Source of the DNA: Granulosicoccus sp045106855
GTDB lineage: Bacteria > Pseudomonadota > Gammaproteobacteria > Granulosicoccales > Granulosicoccaceae
DNA length: 64,000 nucleotides
Direction: 5' to 3'
Assembly (NCBI GenBank): GCA_045106855.1
Contig: JBGCFI010000024.1
Coordinates: 62,001-126,000, forward strand
This document shows positions 52,183 to 60,628 of this stretch, piece after piece. The notes under the pieces were generated by a model. The model worked only from the letters and a program-made list of their open reading frames with translations, ran no database searches and was not told the DNA's origin. Within the stretch, counting starts at the first letter, position 1. Each line of letters opens with the position of its first letter. The position numbers were made by a program, and so were the translations under genes.

Positions 52183-53544
52183 TTAAGCGCCGTTGTTACA
52201 CGTGCCCAGATCGCCACCCGCAAACATCGGATGATCAACCGGATACTCAACCTGTGCTCGTGGAGTTACCTCTACGATCTCAAGCAGGTCGAACTGCGAT
52301 GATGGGTTCTCTTTACCTTTCACAACCAGTACATCCTTGAAGCACTGATGATCTTCGGCGCGGTATTCAGTCGGGCCGTTACCCATGCCATCGAACTTGT
52401 GACCTTCAAGAGCAGCACCCACCTGGCAAGGCTCGAAAGTTCCAGCTCGCTCAACCGCATCTGCATACAGCAGTGTCTGTACGTAGCAAGTGTGTGCAGC
52501 CTGTGAAGGTGGGAATCCGTATTCCTGACCGAATGACTTAACAAACGCCTGGCTTCCTGCATCACTTAATGACCAGTGCCAGTTAGTTGAACCGAAGATA
52601 CCCTTGATATTATCGCCGGCGCCTTGAGCCATCAGACGGGAGAACAGAGGCACGATGATCTGGAAGTCCTTGCCCTCGACCTGACGGTCTCTCAAGCCGA
52701 ACTGGATGGCTTGAGTCAAGGAATTGATCATGTCCTTCCCGTAGTGGTTGAGGATAAGCGTATCAGCACCAGAATTAAGTACCGGTGTAATGTACTGGCT
52801 GAAATCGCCTGCACCTACAGGTGTAAGAACTTTCTGCGCAGTCTTCCAGCCGATGTTTTCAGTGGATGCCTGAATAGAGGCTTCCTGAGTCCAGCCCCAG
52901 TTGTAGTCCGCTGTCAGGTGGTAGGCATTACGCTCTGTACCGTAGGCTTTCTCGAGAACCGGTCCAAGAGCGGCTCCAGACATGTAGGCATTGAAAAAGT
53001 GACGAAAGCCGTTTGCCTTCTTGTCTTTACCGGTTGTGTCATTTGCATGGGTGAGGCCAGCCATGAAGATAACACCGGCATCCTGGCAAAGACTCTGTAC
53101 AGCCACTGCCACACCAGATGAAGAGCCACCAGTGACCATGACTACGCCGTCTTTCTCGATCATACGTTTGGCCGACGCGCGTGCAGCATCACTTTTGGTT
53201 TGTGTATCACCCGTTACATACTCGACCTTTTTGCCCAGGATACCGTTACCTTTGAGCTCGCTAGGCTGCATGGTGTTCATCATGCCGCCGTCGCCTTCGC
53301 CATTGAGATGCTTTACGGCAAGTTTGTAGGCACGCAGTTCATCAGCGCCCTCGTCAGCATAAGCGCCAGATTGCGGCACGTTAAATCCCAACGTTACCGT
53401 GCTGGCATCGCCAGGATTGTTCAGGTATTCCGCGCCATAGGCATGCCGCGTAAAAAACATCGGCGCTCCCGCAATTGCCGTCGAAGCGGCACTTGCCTTG
53501 AGCACGTCGCGACGCGACCAGTTGCTGGTGTTCTTCTTACTCAT
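52183..53544 (-). CDS. Periplasmic solute-binding protein of a branched-chain amino acid/amide-type importer
   Basis: 453 residues. The N-terminus SNWSRRDVLKASAASTAIAG has a twin-arginine motif (S-R-R-D-V-L-K) and a hydrophobic stretch, so it is exported folded by Tat. The mature part opens with VTLGFNVPQSGAYADEGADE, a type I periplasmic-binding fold as in LivK, AmiC or UrtA; VMVTGGSSSGVAVAVQSLCQ and LTADYNWGWTQEASIQA are in line. Good ribosome site (aggagag). Ligand unknown: amino acids, amides or urea are all possible. First gene of the operon. Confidence 0.9.
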   Translation of the reverse strand: MSKKNTSNWSRRDVLKASAASTAIAGAPMFFTRHAYGAEYLNNPGDASTVTLGFNVPQSGAYADEGADELRAYKLAVKHLNGEGDGGMMNTMQPSELKGNGILGKKVEYVTGDTQTKSDAARASAKRMIEKDGVVMVTGGSSSGVAVAVQSLCQDAGVIFMAGLTHANDTTGKDKKANGFRHFFNAYMSGAALGPVLEKAYGTERNAYHLTADYNWGWTQEASIQASTENIGWKTAQKVLTPVGAGDFSQYITPVLNSGADTLILNHYGKDMINSLTQAIQFGLRDRQVEGKDFQIIVPLFSRLMAQGAGDNIKGIFGSTNWHWSLSDAGSQAFVKSFGQEYGFPPSQAAHTCYVQTLLYADAVERAGTFEPCQVGAALEGHKFDGMGNGPTEYRAEDHQCFKDVLVVKGKENPSSQFDLLEIVEVTPRAQVEYPVDHPMFAGGDLGTCNNGA

Positions 53545-53891
53545 GAATTCACTCTCCTAAGGGTGTACTTGCGTTTTTGACTAACGAACCTTGCAGACAA
53601 CAAAAACCTTGTCTCAGCACGCCGTTACCGAAGCAACAGTTAATGAAAAAATGTGGTGAAATCTGTCAGTTTGTGGCCTTTGGTGTCTCTCCAGCAAAGG
53701 TGTTATGCCGAGGCTGCAAGGTGTGCCAGTAGTATAGGGAAAGTGCAACAAAGAATTGCAAAGACTAATAGCTCCTATAAATCAATTAGTTAATTATATT
53801 TGCGCATTATATTGCATTCTTATTTTTGCAGCCCTTGTATGACTGTTACGAAAAGTAACAACGAGAAATCCCGTAGCGACCACAACACTCG
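53545..53891. promoter_or_regulatory. AT-rich region carrying the liv-type promoter
   Basis: 347 bp between engB (stop at 53892) and the liv-type binding protein gene. The stretch 53760-53830 is very AT-rich. A small hairpin tgttac/gtaaca (53844-53849, 53855-53860) lies just after engB. No gene is supported. In Pseudomonas the polA side of engB carries a small RNA; nothing diagnostic of that is seen here. Confidence 0.4.
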
Positions 53892-54500
53892 TCAGTCTGA
53901 ATCCGGCACGTTATACAGCCACTCGTCCAACACAGAATGGACATCGTCAATGCCCTGCTTTTTCAACGCCGAAAAATCCTGCAATGTCGCTTCAACACCC
54001 GCATCAGCGAGCGCTGATTGTGTCTTTCGCAACGCGGCCGCTATCTGGTTGCGTGAAAGTTTGTCTGACTTTGTCAACAGAATATGCAGATCTGACTGCC
54101 CTTGCTGCTGAAGCTCGATTAGCGCCCAGTCCGCCTCAGTCAGAGGATGACGAATATCCATGACCAGGACCAGGCCGCGCAAACTCTCGCGGGAAATCAG
54201 GTAACGAGTCATCGATGCCTGCCATTGCTTCTGCTTGTCTTTCGACACTTTTGCATATCCATAACCAGGCAGATCGACAAGAAACCGGTTTTCTGTCAAT
54301 GCAAAATGGTTAATCAGCTGGGTACGCCCCGGTGTCTTGCTGGTTCTAGCCAGCTTACCGTTACGCGTCAGCGTGTTGATGGCACTGCTTTTGCCAGCAT
54401 TTGACCGACCGGCAAAAGCGACTTCAACCTGAGCTTCCGGGCAGTGGTACGGGTCGCTTGCACTTGAATGGAATTGCGCTGAGAAATACACCGAGTTCAT
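53892..54500 (-). CDS. engB: Ribosome-biogenesis GTPase EngB/YihA
   Basis: 202 residues. GTPase motifs: G1 GRSNAGKSS, G2 region TSKTPGRTQLINHF, G3 VDLPGYGYAKV, G4 LLTKSDKLS, G5-like SALKK. EngB is needed for 50S subunit assembly and septation. It is followed on the other strand by cytochrome c4 and dsbA, a neighbourhood also found in Pseudomonas. Confidence 0.95.
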   Translation of the reverse strand: MNSVYFSAQFHSSASDPYHCPEAQVEVAFAGRSNAGKSSAINTLTRNGKLARTSKTPGRTQLINHFALTENRFLVDLPGYGYAKVSKDKQKQWQASMTRYLISRESLRGLVLVMDIRHPLTEADWALIELQQQGQSDLHILLTKSDKLSRNQIAAALRKTQSALADAGVEATLQDFSALKKQGIDDVHSVLDEWLYNVPDSD

Positions 54501-54615
54501 GTGATGCGTGCCCTATGTTGTAGCAACAGTCTGATAGAATTGATAAATCTTTTGCGGCATCCGCCGCGTACAGTCTAACGACTGAAAACATCTACGTAAT
54601 CTTCCTGGAGTCTCA

Positions 54616-55236
54616 ATGAAAAACTGGTTCCGTTTGGCCATACTGGCATTAGCGTGCATAGGCGGCACCGCCCACGCAGAAGGCGATGCGGCAGCAGGGC
54701 AAGCCAAATCAGCTTCGTGTGCTGCCTGCCATGGCGCTGACGGTAAATCAATTCAGCCCTCTTACCCGAACCTGGCCGGTCAACACGCCAGCTACCTTGC
54801 AAAACAGCTTACCGAGTATCGTGACGGCGGAAGAGACACGGCTGCCATGATGAATGGAATGGCGACCAACCTGTCTGACCAGGACATCCTCGATCTATCT
54901 GCATACTACGCACAATTGCCCAAGATAGAAGGCGTCGCCACGGAAGAAAATCTGACCCTGGGAATGAACATCTACCGGGGCGGCATAACCTCCGCCGGGG
55001 TTGCCGCCTGCTCTGCTTGTCATGGACCAGCAGGAATGGGGAACCCGGCTGCAACATGGCCTGTCGTATCCGGACAAAATGCCCAGTACACTGCTGACCA
55101 GCTTCGCTACTTTCGCTCTGGTGCCCGCGCCAACGATCTCAACGGAGTCATGCGTGGCGTTGCCGAGCGCATGACAGACGCCGAGATAGATGCCGTGGCC
55201 AACTACATCGCAGGACTGCACGCAGCCGCTCAATAG
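54616..55236 (+). CDS. Di-haem cytochrome c4
   Basis: 206 residues. A Sec signal peptide ends near GGTAHAEG. Two c-type haem sites: CAACH (35-39) and CSACH (132-136), each starting one of two similar cytochrome c domains. Met ligands are likely in AAMMNGMATN and NGVMRGVAER. Cytochrome c4 passes electrons in the periplasm to terminal oxidases. Good ribosome site (ggagtctca then ATG). Divergent from engB; dsbA follows in the same direction. Confidence 0.93.
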   Translation: MKNWFRLAILALACIGGTAHAEGDAAAGQAKSASCAACHGADGKSIQPSYPNLAGQHASYLAKQLTEYRDGGRDTAAMMNGMATNLSDQDILDLSAYYAQLPKIEGVATEENLTLGMNIYRGGITSAGVAACSACHGPAGMGNPAATWPVVSGQNAQYTADQLRYFRSGARANDLNGVMRGVAERMTDAEIDAVANYIAGLHAAAQ

Positions 55237-55433
55237 CCAGACCTGCGCTGGCATACAGCAGGGGCCTTCTCCAACATCAGTTTCTTGTAAGCTGGTCGCA
55301 GTGACAAGCTAAGGTTGTTACCGGTGGCGGCACGTATCTTGCGGATCGTTCATAAGCAATTCGAGCGCAACACTCAAGCCGTCCGTGCTTAGACGGCTGG
55401 TTTCATTAGTTCATGAGCAATCAGGAGATACCC

Positions 55434-56081
55434 ATGCCTACAAACAGACGACAATTCATATCCAGCTCATTGTCAGGCGCGATCGCCCTGAGCATTGGAC
55501 TTAAGTCATCAACAACACTCGCGGCTGACGGTTATGAGATTATCGATCCACCACAGAACACGAGCAGTAGTGATTCGGTAGAGGTCATTGAGTTTTTCTG
55601 GCTGGGCTGCCCACATTGTTATTCCCTGGAACCCAGTATGATTGCCTGGGAACAGACCATGCCCGCCAATGTCAACTTCATTCGCGAAGCACCACCATTG
55701 AACCCGTCATGGGAAGAACATTCAAGGGGCTTCTACGCTGCTCAGCTAATGGGGCAGGAGAATGCGTTCGTTGAAGCCATGTTCAAGGCCATTCATGAAG
55801 ACAGAAAGCGCATGCGCAAACCCTCAGACATCGCTGAACTTGCCGAGAGCGTTGGCCTCGACAAAGATAAGTTTCTCAAGACAATGAAATCGTTTGGCGT
55901 GCAAACGAAACTGAACCGTTCTATTCAATTGGCAAAAAGCGCGGGCATCTCGGGCGTTCCTGCCATAGTGGTTAATGGCAAATACCGCACCGGGGCGAGA
56001 ATTGCCGGCGGTAATGCAGGCATTATCGATGTAATAAATCGAACGGTCGCCATTGAAAAACAAGCGATGGGGCTGGACTAG
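55434..56081 (+). CDS. dsbA: Thiol:disulfide interchange protein DsbA
   Basis: 215 residues from the ATG at 55434, preceded by aggagataccc; the ATG at 55413 lacks a ribosome site. Active site FFWLGCPHCYS (Cys59, Cys62) and the cis-Pro loop SGVPAIVVNGKY. It oxidises Cys pairs of exported proteins. The leader TNRRQFISSSLSGAIALSIG carries R-R-x-F followed by a hydrophobic stretch, so export by Tat rather than Sec is possible, which is unusual for DsbA. Next to cytochrome c4 as in other gammaproteobacteria. Confidence 0.93.
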   Translation: MPTNRRQFISSSLSGAIALSIGLKSSTTLAADGYEIIDPPQNTSSSDSVEVIEFFWLGCPHCYSLEPSMIAWEQTMPANVNFIREAPPLNPSWEEHSRGFYAAQLMGQENAFVEAMFKAIHEDRKRMRKPSDIAELAESVGLDKDKFLKTMKSFGVQTKLNRSIQLAKSAGISGVPAIVVNGKYRTGARIAGGNAGIIDVINRTVAIEKQAMGLD

Positions 56082-56153
56082 AAATTTACGAGCCTACAGT
56101 GCTTTTAATAACAGCGCTGTAGGCCGGGACGCTCACGTCTTTATCGGACAATC

Positions 56154-56753
56154 TTAAGGAGTGATAGCCTCATCGAGTTCCGCGATGGGAAACGCCTTGA
56201 CAAAATCAAGTAAGGCGTCGCTATCGAGATCATTGGACGTTATCATCAGCATTCCGCCACTTTTTAGCTGAACCATATACTCCGCCTGGCCCCCATCACC
56301 GCCCATATCAATAACGGTACGTTTCTGCACTCGCATTTTTTTGCCCCCGGCACCGGCTCCCATACCTGAAGCAAACTGGGCCAGTGCGGCAAGCCCTCCA
56401 CCAGCAACACCTCCGGTGAGTGATACAGACACTGAACGATTATCTGCCGTGTATTCTCGCTCGATGATAGTCATCCCCATCGCGCTCTGATTGTCGATTT
56501 CACCCCCTTCAAACCCGTCTACTGCGTCAGGGAATACTGTCAAGGTTCTTTGCTGCTTTAATTGACGAAGGCTTTCGACACACCACTCAGCCTCGTCCAA
56601 GGCTCCGACAAAATCCCCCTCGTTGATGAGCCCTGCAGCCTCGGTGCAGGCAGCGGATGCATCTTCTGCTGTTTGAGCACGAACTTGAGTTACGGGCATT
56701 AGCAACAGCGCAAAAATGACGGCACTGTTAACGATATTCAAATTACAATGCAT
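56154..56753 (-). CDS. Secreted hypothetical protein
   Basis: 199 residues from the ATG at 56753 (aaggagatacc upstream). A Sec signal peptide ends near TQVRAQ. The mature part starts with two Cys in helices (AACTEAAG, EWCVESL), then a Gly-rich segment (LTGGVAGGGLAALAQFASGM) and an apparent beta-rich part (KRTVIDMGGDGGQAEYMVQL). Known function is not recognised. Periplasmic. Ends 72 bp from dsbA, convergent. Confidence 0.6.
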   Translation of the reverse strand: MHCNLNIVNSAVIFALLLMPVTQVRAQTAEDASAACTEAAGLINEGDFVGALDEAEWCVESLRQLKQQRTLTVFPDAVDGFEGGEIDNQSAMGMTIIEREYTADNRSVSVSLTGGVAGGGLAALAQFASGMGAGAGGKKMRVQKRTVIDMGGDGGQAEYMVQLKSGGMLMITSNDLDSDALLDFVKAFPIAELDEAITP

Positions 56754-56837
56754 TATCGGTATCTCCTTGTGGGGAAGCCTGGCACTGAGCAGACTCATAT
56801 GAATCAGCTAAGACGTTGACATGGAATGAGGCTATTT

Positions 56838-57479
56838 TCACGGCAGCTCAATGACCACGGGCAAGTAGGTTCGCTGATAGAACTCATTCATGGTGCTGAC
56901 GTTATGAAAGGTTATCCCATCCTCGCTATGCGTTCCCCGCCCTTCATGAATGTGCCCGAATATATGCACTGATGGTGAGACCAGCTTCACACGTTCCAGT
57001 AAAGATGGACAACCGGTTTTTTCAAATTGACCATCGGATCTTCTGACCTGATCCATAATGTCGTAAGGCGGACCGTGCGTGATGAGAACGTCTGTGTTTA
57101 ATGGAATCTGGTTCCAGTGTGCTTCTATGTCTTCACCCGCATCACGCATAAAAGACCAGTGCAAAAAACGGGGTGTTATCGGCGAGCCCCAGAACTGCAA
57201 GCCCCCCAGTTGACATCCCGAATCATTGAGTAACAAGACACCGTTATCTTCAGCAAACTGCTGCGTAGCAAGGGGTTCTTCTTCCATGAAAGTATCGTGG
57301 TTACCAGCAATACATAACGTGTTGTCAAAACCACGAGACCCCAGCCACTTCATGAAATCAAGCGTCTCTGAGCGACGACCATGAGCAGACAGATCACCGG
57401 CGTGTATCAGGACATCCCCATCAGGCAGCTCAAGGCCTTCATGGTCGCCATGTGTATCACTGATACAGACTAGTTTCAT
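56838..57479 (-). CDS. Metallophosphoesterase
   Basis: 213 residues. Calcineurin-like motifs: CISDTHGDHEGL, LIHAGDLSAHG, CIAGNHDTFME, LITHGPPYDI and HIFGHIHEGRGTH; all metal ligands are visible. It resembles Rv0805/UPF-type small phosphoesterases, with cyclic nucleotides or phosphomonoesters as possible substrates. No signal peptide. Follows the outer-membrane-like gene by 57 bp on the same strand. Confidence 0.88.
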   Translation of the reverse strand: MKLVCISDTHGDHEGLELPDGDVLIHAGDLSAHGRRSETLDFMKWLGSRGFDNTLCIAGNHDTFMEEEPLATQQFAEDNGVLLLNDSGCQLGGLQFWGSPITPRFLHWSFMRDAGEDIEAHWNQIPLNTDVLITHGPPYDIMDQVRRSDGQFEKTGCPSLLERVKLVSPSVHIFGHIHEGRGTHSEDGITFHNVSTMNEFYQRTYLPVVIELP

Positions 57480-57536
57480 CGACTATCACCTCACCCAAAG
57501 CCACAACGGTTCAGATATCTCTTCATGGGTACCATT

Positions 57537-58589
57537 CTACCCGCCTTGCCCGATCATCACCTCTACGCGCAGTAGAAAGCCGTTCGCCTGACGATAACCG
57601 GTACTCGATGGCCAGGATACTGAGGGCCAAATCTCATAGAAAAACCACGGACGCCAGACATTATGACGCCATCGGATTCTGAATTCATGACCACGAAACC
57701 GGTCACTGATGCCCGTATTTATTGACGTGTGGTAACTAGCAAGCCCTTCCAGAGCAACCGAGCGACGGTCGCTGACTTGCCAATACAGGCCTGTTGTGTG
57801 ACTGATGATTGAACCCTTTTGTCCCTTTTCCCAACTAAAGTCCGTGTAAGTGCGAAAAAACAGATTGTCTTTCGCATACAACAAGCGGCGAAAATCAAAA
57901 GACAGCCTGTTTTCAAAGCCTGATTTAGAATAATAGTAGTAACTGTTAGCAGCTTTGGCTACCCATTTGCGACCAAGGTCTAGGGTGTAGCGCGAATTCA
58001 GTCGCCCAAAGAACTGCACGGCCCCATCGCGCTGACGTACACCGATATCGATATTTACATCACTATTCGCACGAGCCGTGCGAATGAACCGCAACGCCAG
58101 CGATACATTTTGATTACCCTGCGATGACTGGCTTTGCACCTCTCCCGGCTCCAGCGCGTCATCATCCTCTGTACTGATTAACAGCTTCAGTTTGCGCTCT
58201 GTTCTTGGCAATACGGCACGAAGCTTCAGCGATGGGTCCAGCTCGAAATCCTCGTCATTGGCACGCACGCCATCGATCCGGATACGTGCCCAACTGCCAT
58301 TGCTCACCGCATCCGCATTTGAACCAGCATTACTGAAAAACCCATCCACCTGCCCCATAAAGCTTCCAAAGCGTTCAGAGGCGGCTCGTTGCGCATCATC
58401 AACGATAACGATTGACCTGCGCATCACGCCCAGGCGCTCATAGTCGGGAATCGGCTGTCTTTCGATTGTGCCGTCACGTTGGCTGGTGTCCGGCTCGTCA
58501 GCAGAAGCCCCGGAGTCCTGAGCGCTGACCACCGATGACATCAAGAGGACAAACCCTGCATAGAAGCAGGCTGATACGTTGCTACGCAT
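57537..58589 (-). CDS. Probable outer-membrane beta-barrel protein
   Basis: 350 residues. A Sec signal (ACFYAGFVLLMSSVVSAQ) is followed by an acidic linker, a region with KLRAVLPRTERKLKLLISTE and alternating hydrophobic/polar strands rich in aromatic residues (NSYYYYSKSGFENRLSFDFR, FRIRWRHNVWRPWFFYEIWP), ending in GFLLRVEVMIGQGG. This is the look of a beta-barrel, although the C-terminus lacks the usual terminal Phe. The start codon overlaps the last bases of hisC by 8 bp. I do not know the family. Confidence 0.6.
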   Translation of the reverse strand: MRSNVSACFYAGFVLLMSSVVSAQDSGASADEPDTSQRDGTIERQPIPDYERLGVMRRSIVIVDDAQRAASERFGSFMGQVDGFFSNAGSNADAVSNGSWARIRIDGVRANDEDFELDPSLKLRAVLPRTERKLKLLISTEDDDALEPGEVQSQSSQGNQNVSLALRFIRTARANSDVNIDIGVRQRDGAVQFFGRLNSRYTLDLGRKWVAKAANSYYYYSKSGFENRLSFDFRRLLYAKDNLFFRTYTDFSWEKGQKGSIISHTTGLYWQVSDRRSVALEGLASYHTSINTGISDRFRGHEFRIRWRHNVWRPWFFYEIWPSVSWPSSTGYRQANGFLLRVEVMIGQGG

Positions 58590-59631
58590 CAATATGATCT
58601 ATCAGTTTCTGCATGTCCGGTTTAGTGCCAATGGATATTCTCAACCACGAGGCAAGTCGCGGTTGATTCCAGTAACGCACTAGCACACCCGCGTTGCTCA
58701 ATGAGGCAAATAACTGGCCAGCTGTATTATCAGGTGCTTTGGCAAAAATAAAATTTGCCGCTGTAGGCAACACATGAAAGCCTCTTCTTTCAAGCTCTGA
58801 TACTGTCCAGCTACGAGTATCAATGATGGTCTTGATGGTACTCCTGTAGTACGTTTCATCCTCGATGGAAGCCAATCCGGCAACTTGCGCCAATACATCT
58901 ACCGGGTAGGAGTTGAAGGAGTTTTTTACACGTTGCAAACCCTCGATAAGCGAGGCGTCTCCGAAGGCCACACCCAGACGCATGCCCGCCAGAGAACGCC
59001 CCTTCGAAAATGTATGACTTACCAGTAAGTTCGGATATTCGTGAATCAACGGGACTACTGACTGAGCACCGAAATCTGCGTATGCCTCATCCACTAGCAG
59101 AATCTGCTCGGTATGCTCTTTCAGCAAATGCCGCACGCTCTCATGTGGGGTCGCTATGGCCGTGGGTGCGTTCGGATTGGGGAATATGATGCTACCTTCG
59201 TTTGGTGCAAATCGTTCCAGCCCTAAAGTGAAATCTTCCTCCAGAGCCACGGTTCTGGATTCGATCCCGTACAAATCACAGTAAACGGGATAAAAGCTGT
59301 AAGTGATATCTGGATACTGCAGCGCACGCCCATCCGTGAAATAGGCAAGAAATGCCAGCGCAAGTATTTCATCAGAGCCATTGCCAACAAATACATTCTC
59401 CAGCGCAACGCCGTGGTAGGTGGCTAAGGCCCTGCGAAGTTTTACAGACTCCGGGTCCGGATATCTCCTCAGCTGGTCACCATCGACACCCTGAATTGCC
59501 TGCAAAACATGAGGCGATGGCGGATACGGGTTCTCGTTGGTGTTAAGTTTGACAATATCCACACCCGAACGCTGCTCACCAGGTACATAGGGTGTCAGTC
59601 CGTTGACGGTGTCGGTCCAGAATCGTGTCAT
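58582..59631 (-). CDS. hisC: Histidinol-phosphate aminotransferase HisC
   Basis: 349 residues, class I/II PLP aminotransferase. Motifs: LNTNENPYPPSPHVL, FVGNGSDEIL, IIFPNPNAPTAIA, LVDEAYADF, and the PLP-binding Lys210 in SHTFSKGRSLAGMRLG. Converts imidazole-acetol-phosphate to histidinol-phosphate in histidine synthesis; some paralogues act on aromatic amino acids. No other his genes are nearby, so it is either a stand-alone copy or a second one. The end overlaps the beta-barrel gene. Confidence 0.92.
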   Translation of the reverse strand: MTRFWTDTVNGLTPYVPGEQRSGVDIVKLNTNENPYPPSPHVLQAIQGVDGDQLRRYPDPESVKLRRALATYHGVALENVFVGNGSDEILALAFLAYFTDGRALQYPDITYSFYPVYCDLYGIESRTVALEEDFTLGLERFAPNEGSIIFPNPNAPTAIATPHESVRHLLKEHTEQILLVDEAYADFGAQSVVPLIHEYPNLLVSHTFSKGRSLAGMRLGVAFGDASLIEGLQRVKNSFNSYPVDVLAQVAGLASIEDETYYRSTIKTIIDTRSWTVSELERRGFHVLPTAANFIFAKAPDNTAGQLFASLSNAGVLVRYWNQPRLASWLRISIGTKPDMQKLIDHIDA

Positions 59632-59714
59632 CAGGAGGGTATCCAGTACTCAGTTTTAATCAGGCAATCCGCGCATGTTCAAGACGATTGAATATCTCAG
59701 ACTCGTTCATGGTC

Positions 59715-60500
59715 TTAATCGTCTTCTACAAGGGCACTGAGCTGTTTGCTGGCAGCTTGCAACTGTGGGAGGAAACTGGATACTGCTGAAAATGGAACCC
59801 TCATGCAAGGCGCGTGAAATGACAAAGTGGCATACAGTCTGCCACTGCTGTTCACCACCGGCACTGCCATGGCCACCATGCCATCCAGATACTCTTCGTT
59901 GTCAAGAGAATAGCCGCGCTTTGCTACGGCTTCAAGGTCAGCCTGCAATGCACTGATAGTGACAAGTGTATTTTGGGTGTAGCGCTGTAATCGCGTGTTT
60001 TTAAGAATTCTGTCAAGGCGTGCCTCGCTCAATGTACTCAGGTACATTTTGCCGCCCGCAGTGGCGTACGCTGGCACACGACTTCCCACTTGCAGGTTTA
60101 TGCGCACAGGCCAGTGTGTTTCTGCCCGGTCAAAGTAGATCATTTCAGCCCCCTCAGGCACTGCAATGTTACAGGTTTCACCAATTTCCTCTGACAGGGA
60201 TTTGAGAATGGTCCTGCGCTGTGCCTGAAACGGGGCGGCGGATAATACGCCAAGGGCTAGCGTTTGCAAGCACCTGCCAGCCTGCAGACCTCGCCCGCTC
60301 ATTCGGGTTTGCAGATAACCTTGCTCCTCTAGAGTGGTGCACAGCCGATGGACGCTGGCCTTAGGCAAGGAGAGCGTTTCAGCGATTTCTGTCGGACTCA
60401 ACGGACGGTCGGCCGCGGCTATCGCACTCAGAATGTCCAGTACGCGGGCCACCGTCGAGTTCTTCGCCGTCCGATTTTCCGTATCGGATGCTTTAACCAT
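59715..60500 (-). CDS. IclR-family transcriptional regulator
   Basis: 261 residues. N-terminal winged helix-turn-helix (RPLSPTEIAETLSLPKASVH, then LCTTLEEQGYLQ) and a C-terminal effector domain (ETCNIAVPEGAEMIYFDRAE, RVPAYATAGGKMYLS, GYSLDNEEYLDGMVAMAVPV), both typical of IclR. Divergent from the GMC oxidoreductase gene (128 bp between start codons), which it most likely regulates. Effector unknown. Confidence 0.92.
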   Translation of the reverse strand: MVKASDTENRTAKNSTVARVLDILSAIAAADRPLSPTEIAETLSLPKASVHRLCTTLEEQGYLQTRMSGRGLQAGRCLQTLALGVLSAAPFQAQRRTILKSLSEEIGETCNIAVPEGAEMIYFDRAETHWPVRINLQVGSRVPAYATAGGKMYLSTLSEARLDRILKNTRLQRYTQNTLVTISALQADLEAVAKRGYSLDNEEYLDGMVAMAVPVVNSSGRLYATLSFHAPCMRVPFSAVSSFLPQLQAASKQLSALVEDD

Positions 60501-60628
60501 AATTCTGTACTACATGACTGGTGAAGGAGTTTCTCAAAGAATTACCCTAGCCAATGTATATCGAAAATGAGATTTCCAGTACCATTATTCGCTATTCTGG
60601 AATTTGCCACGCTAAATCGATTCACAGT

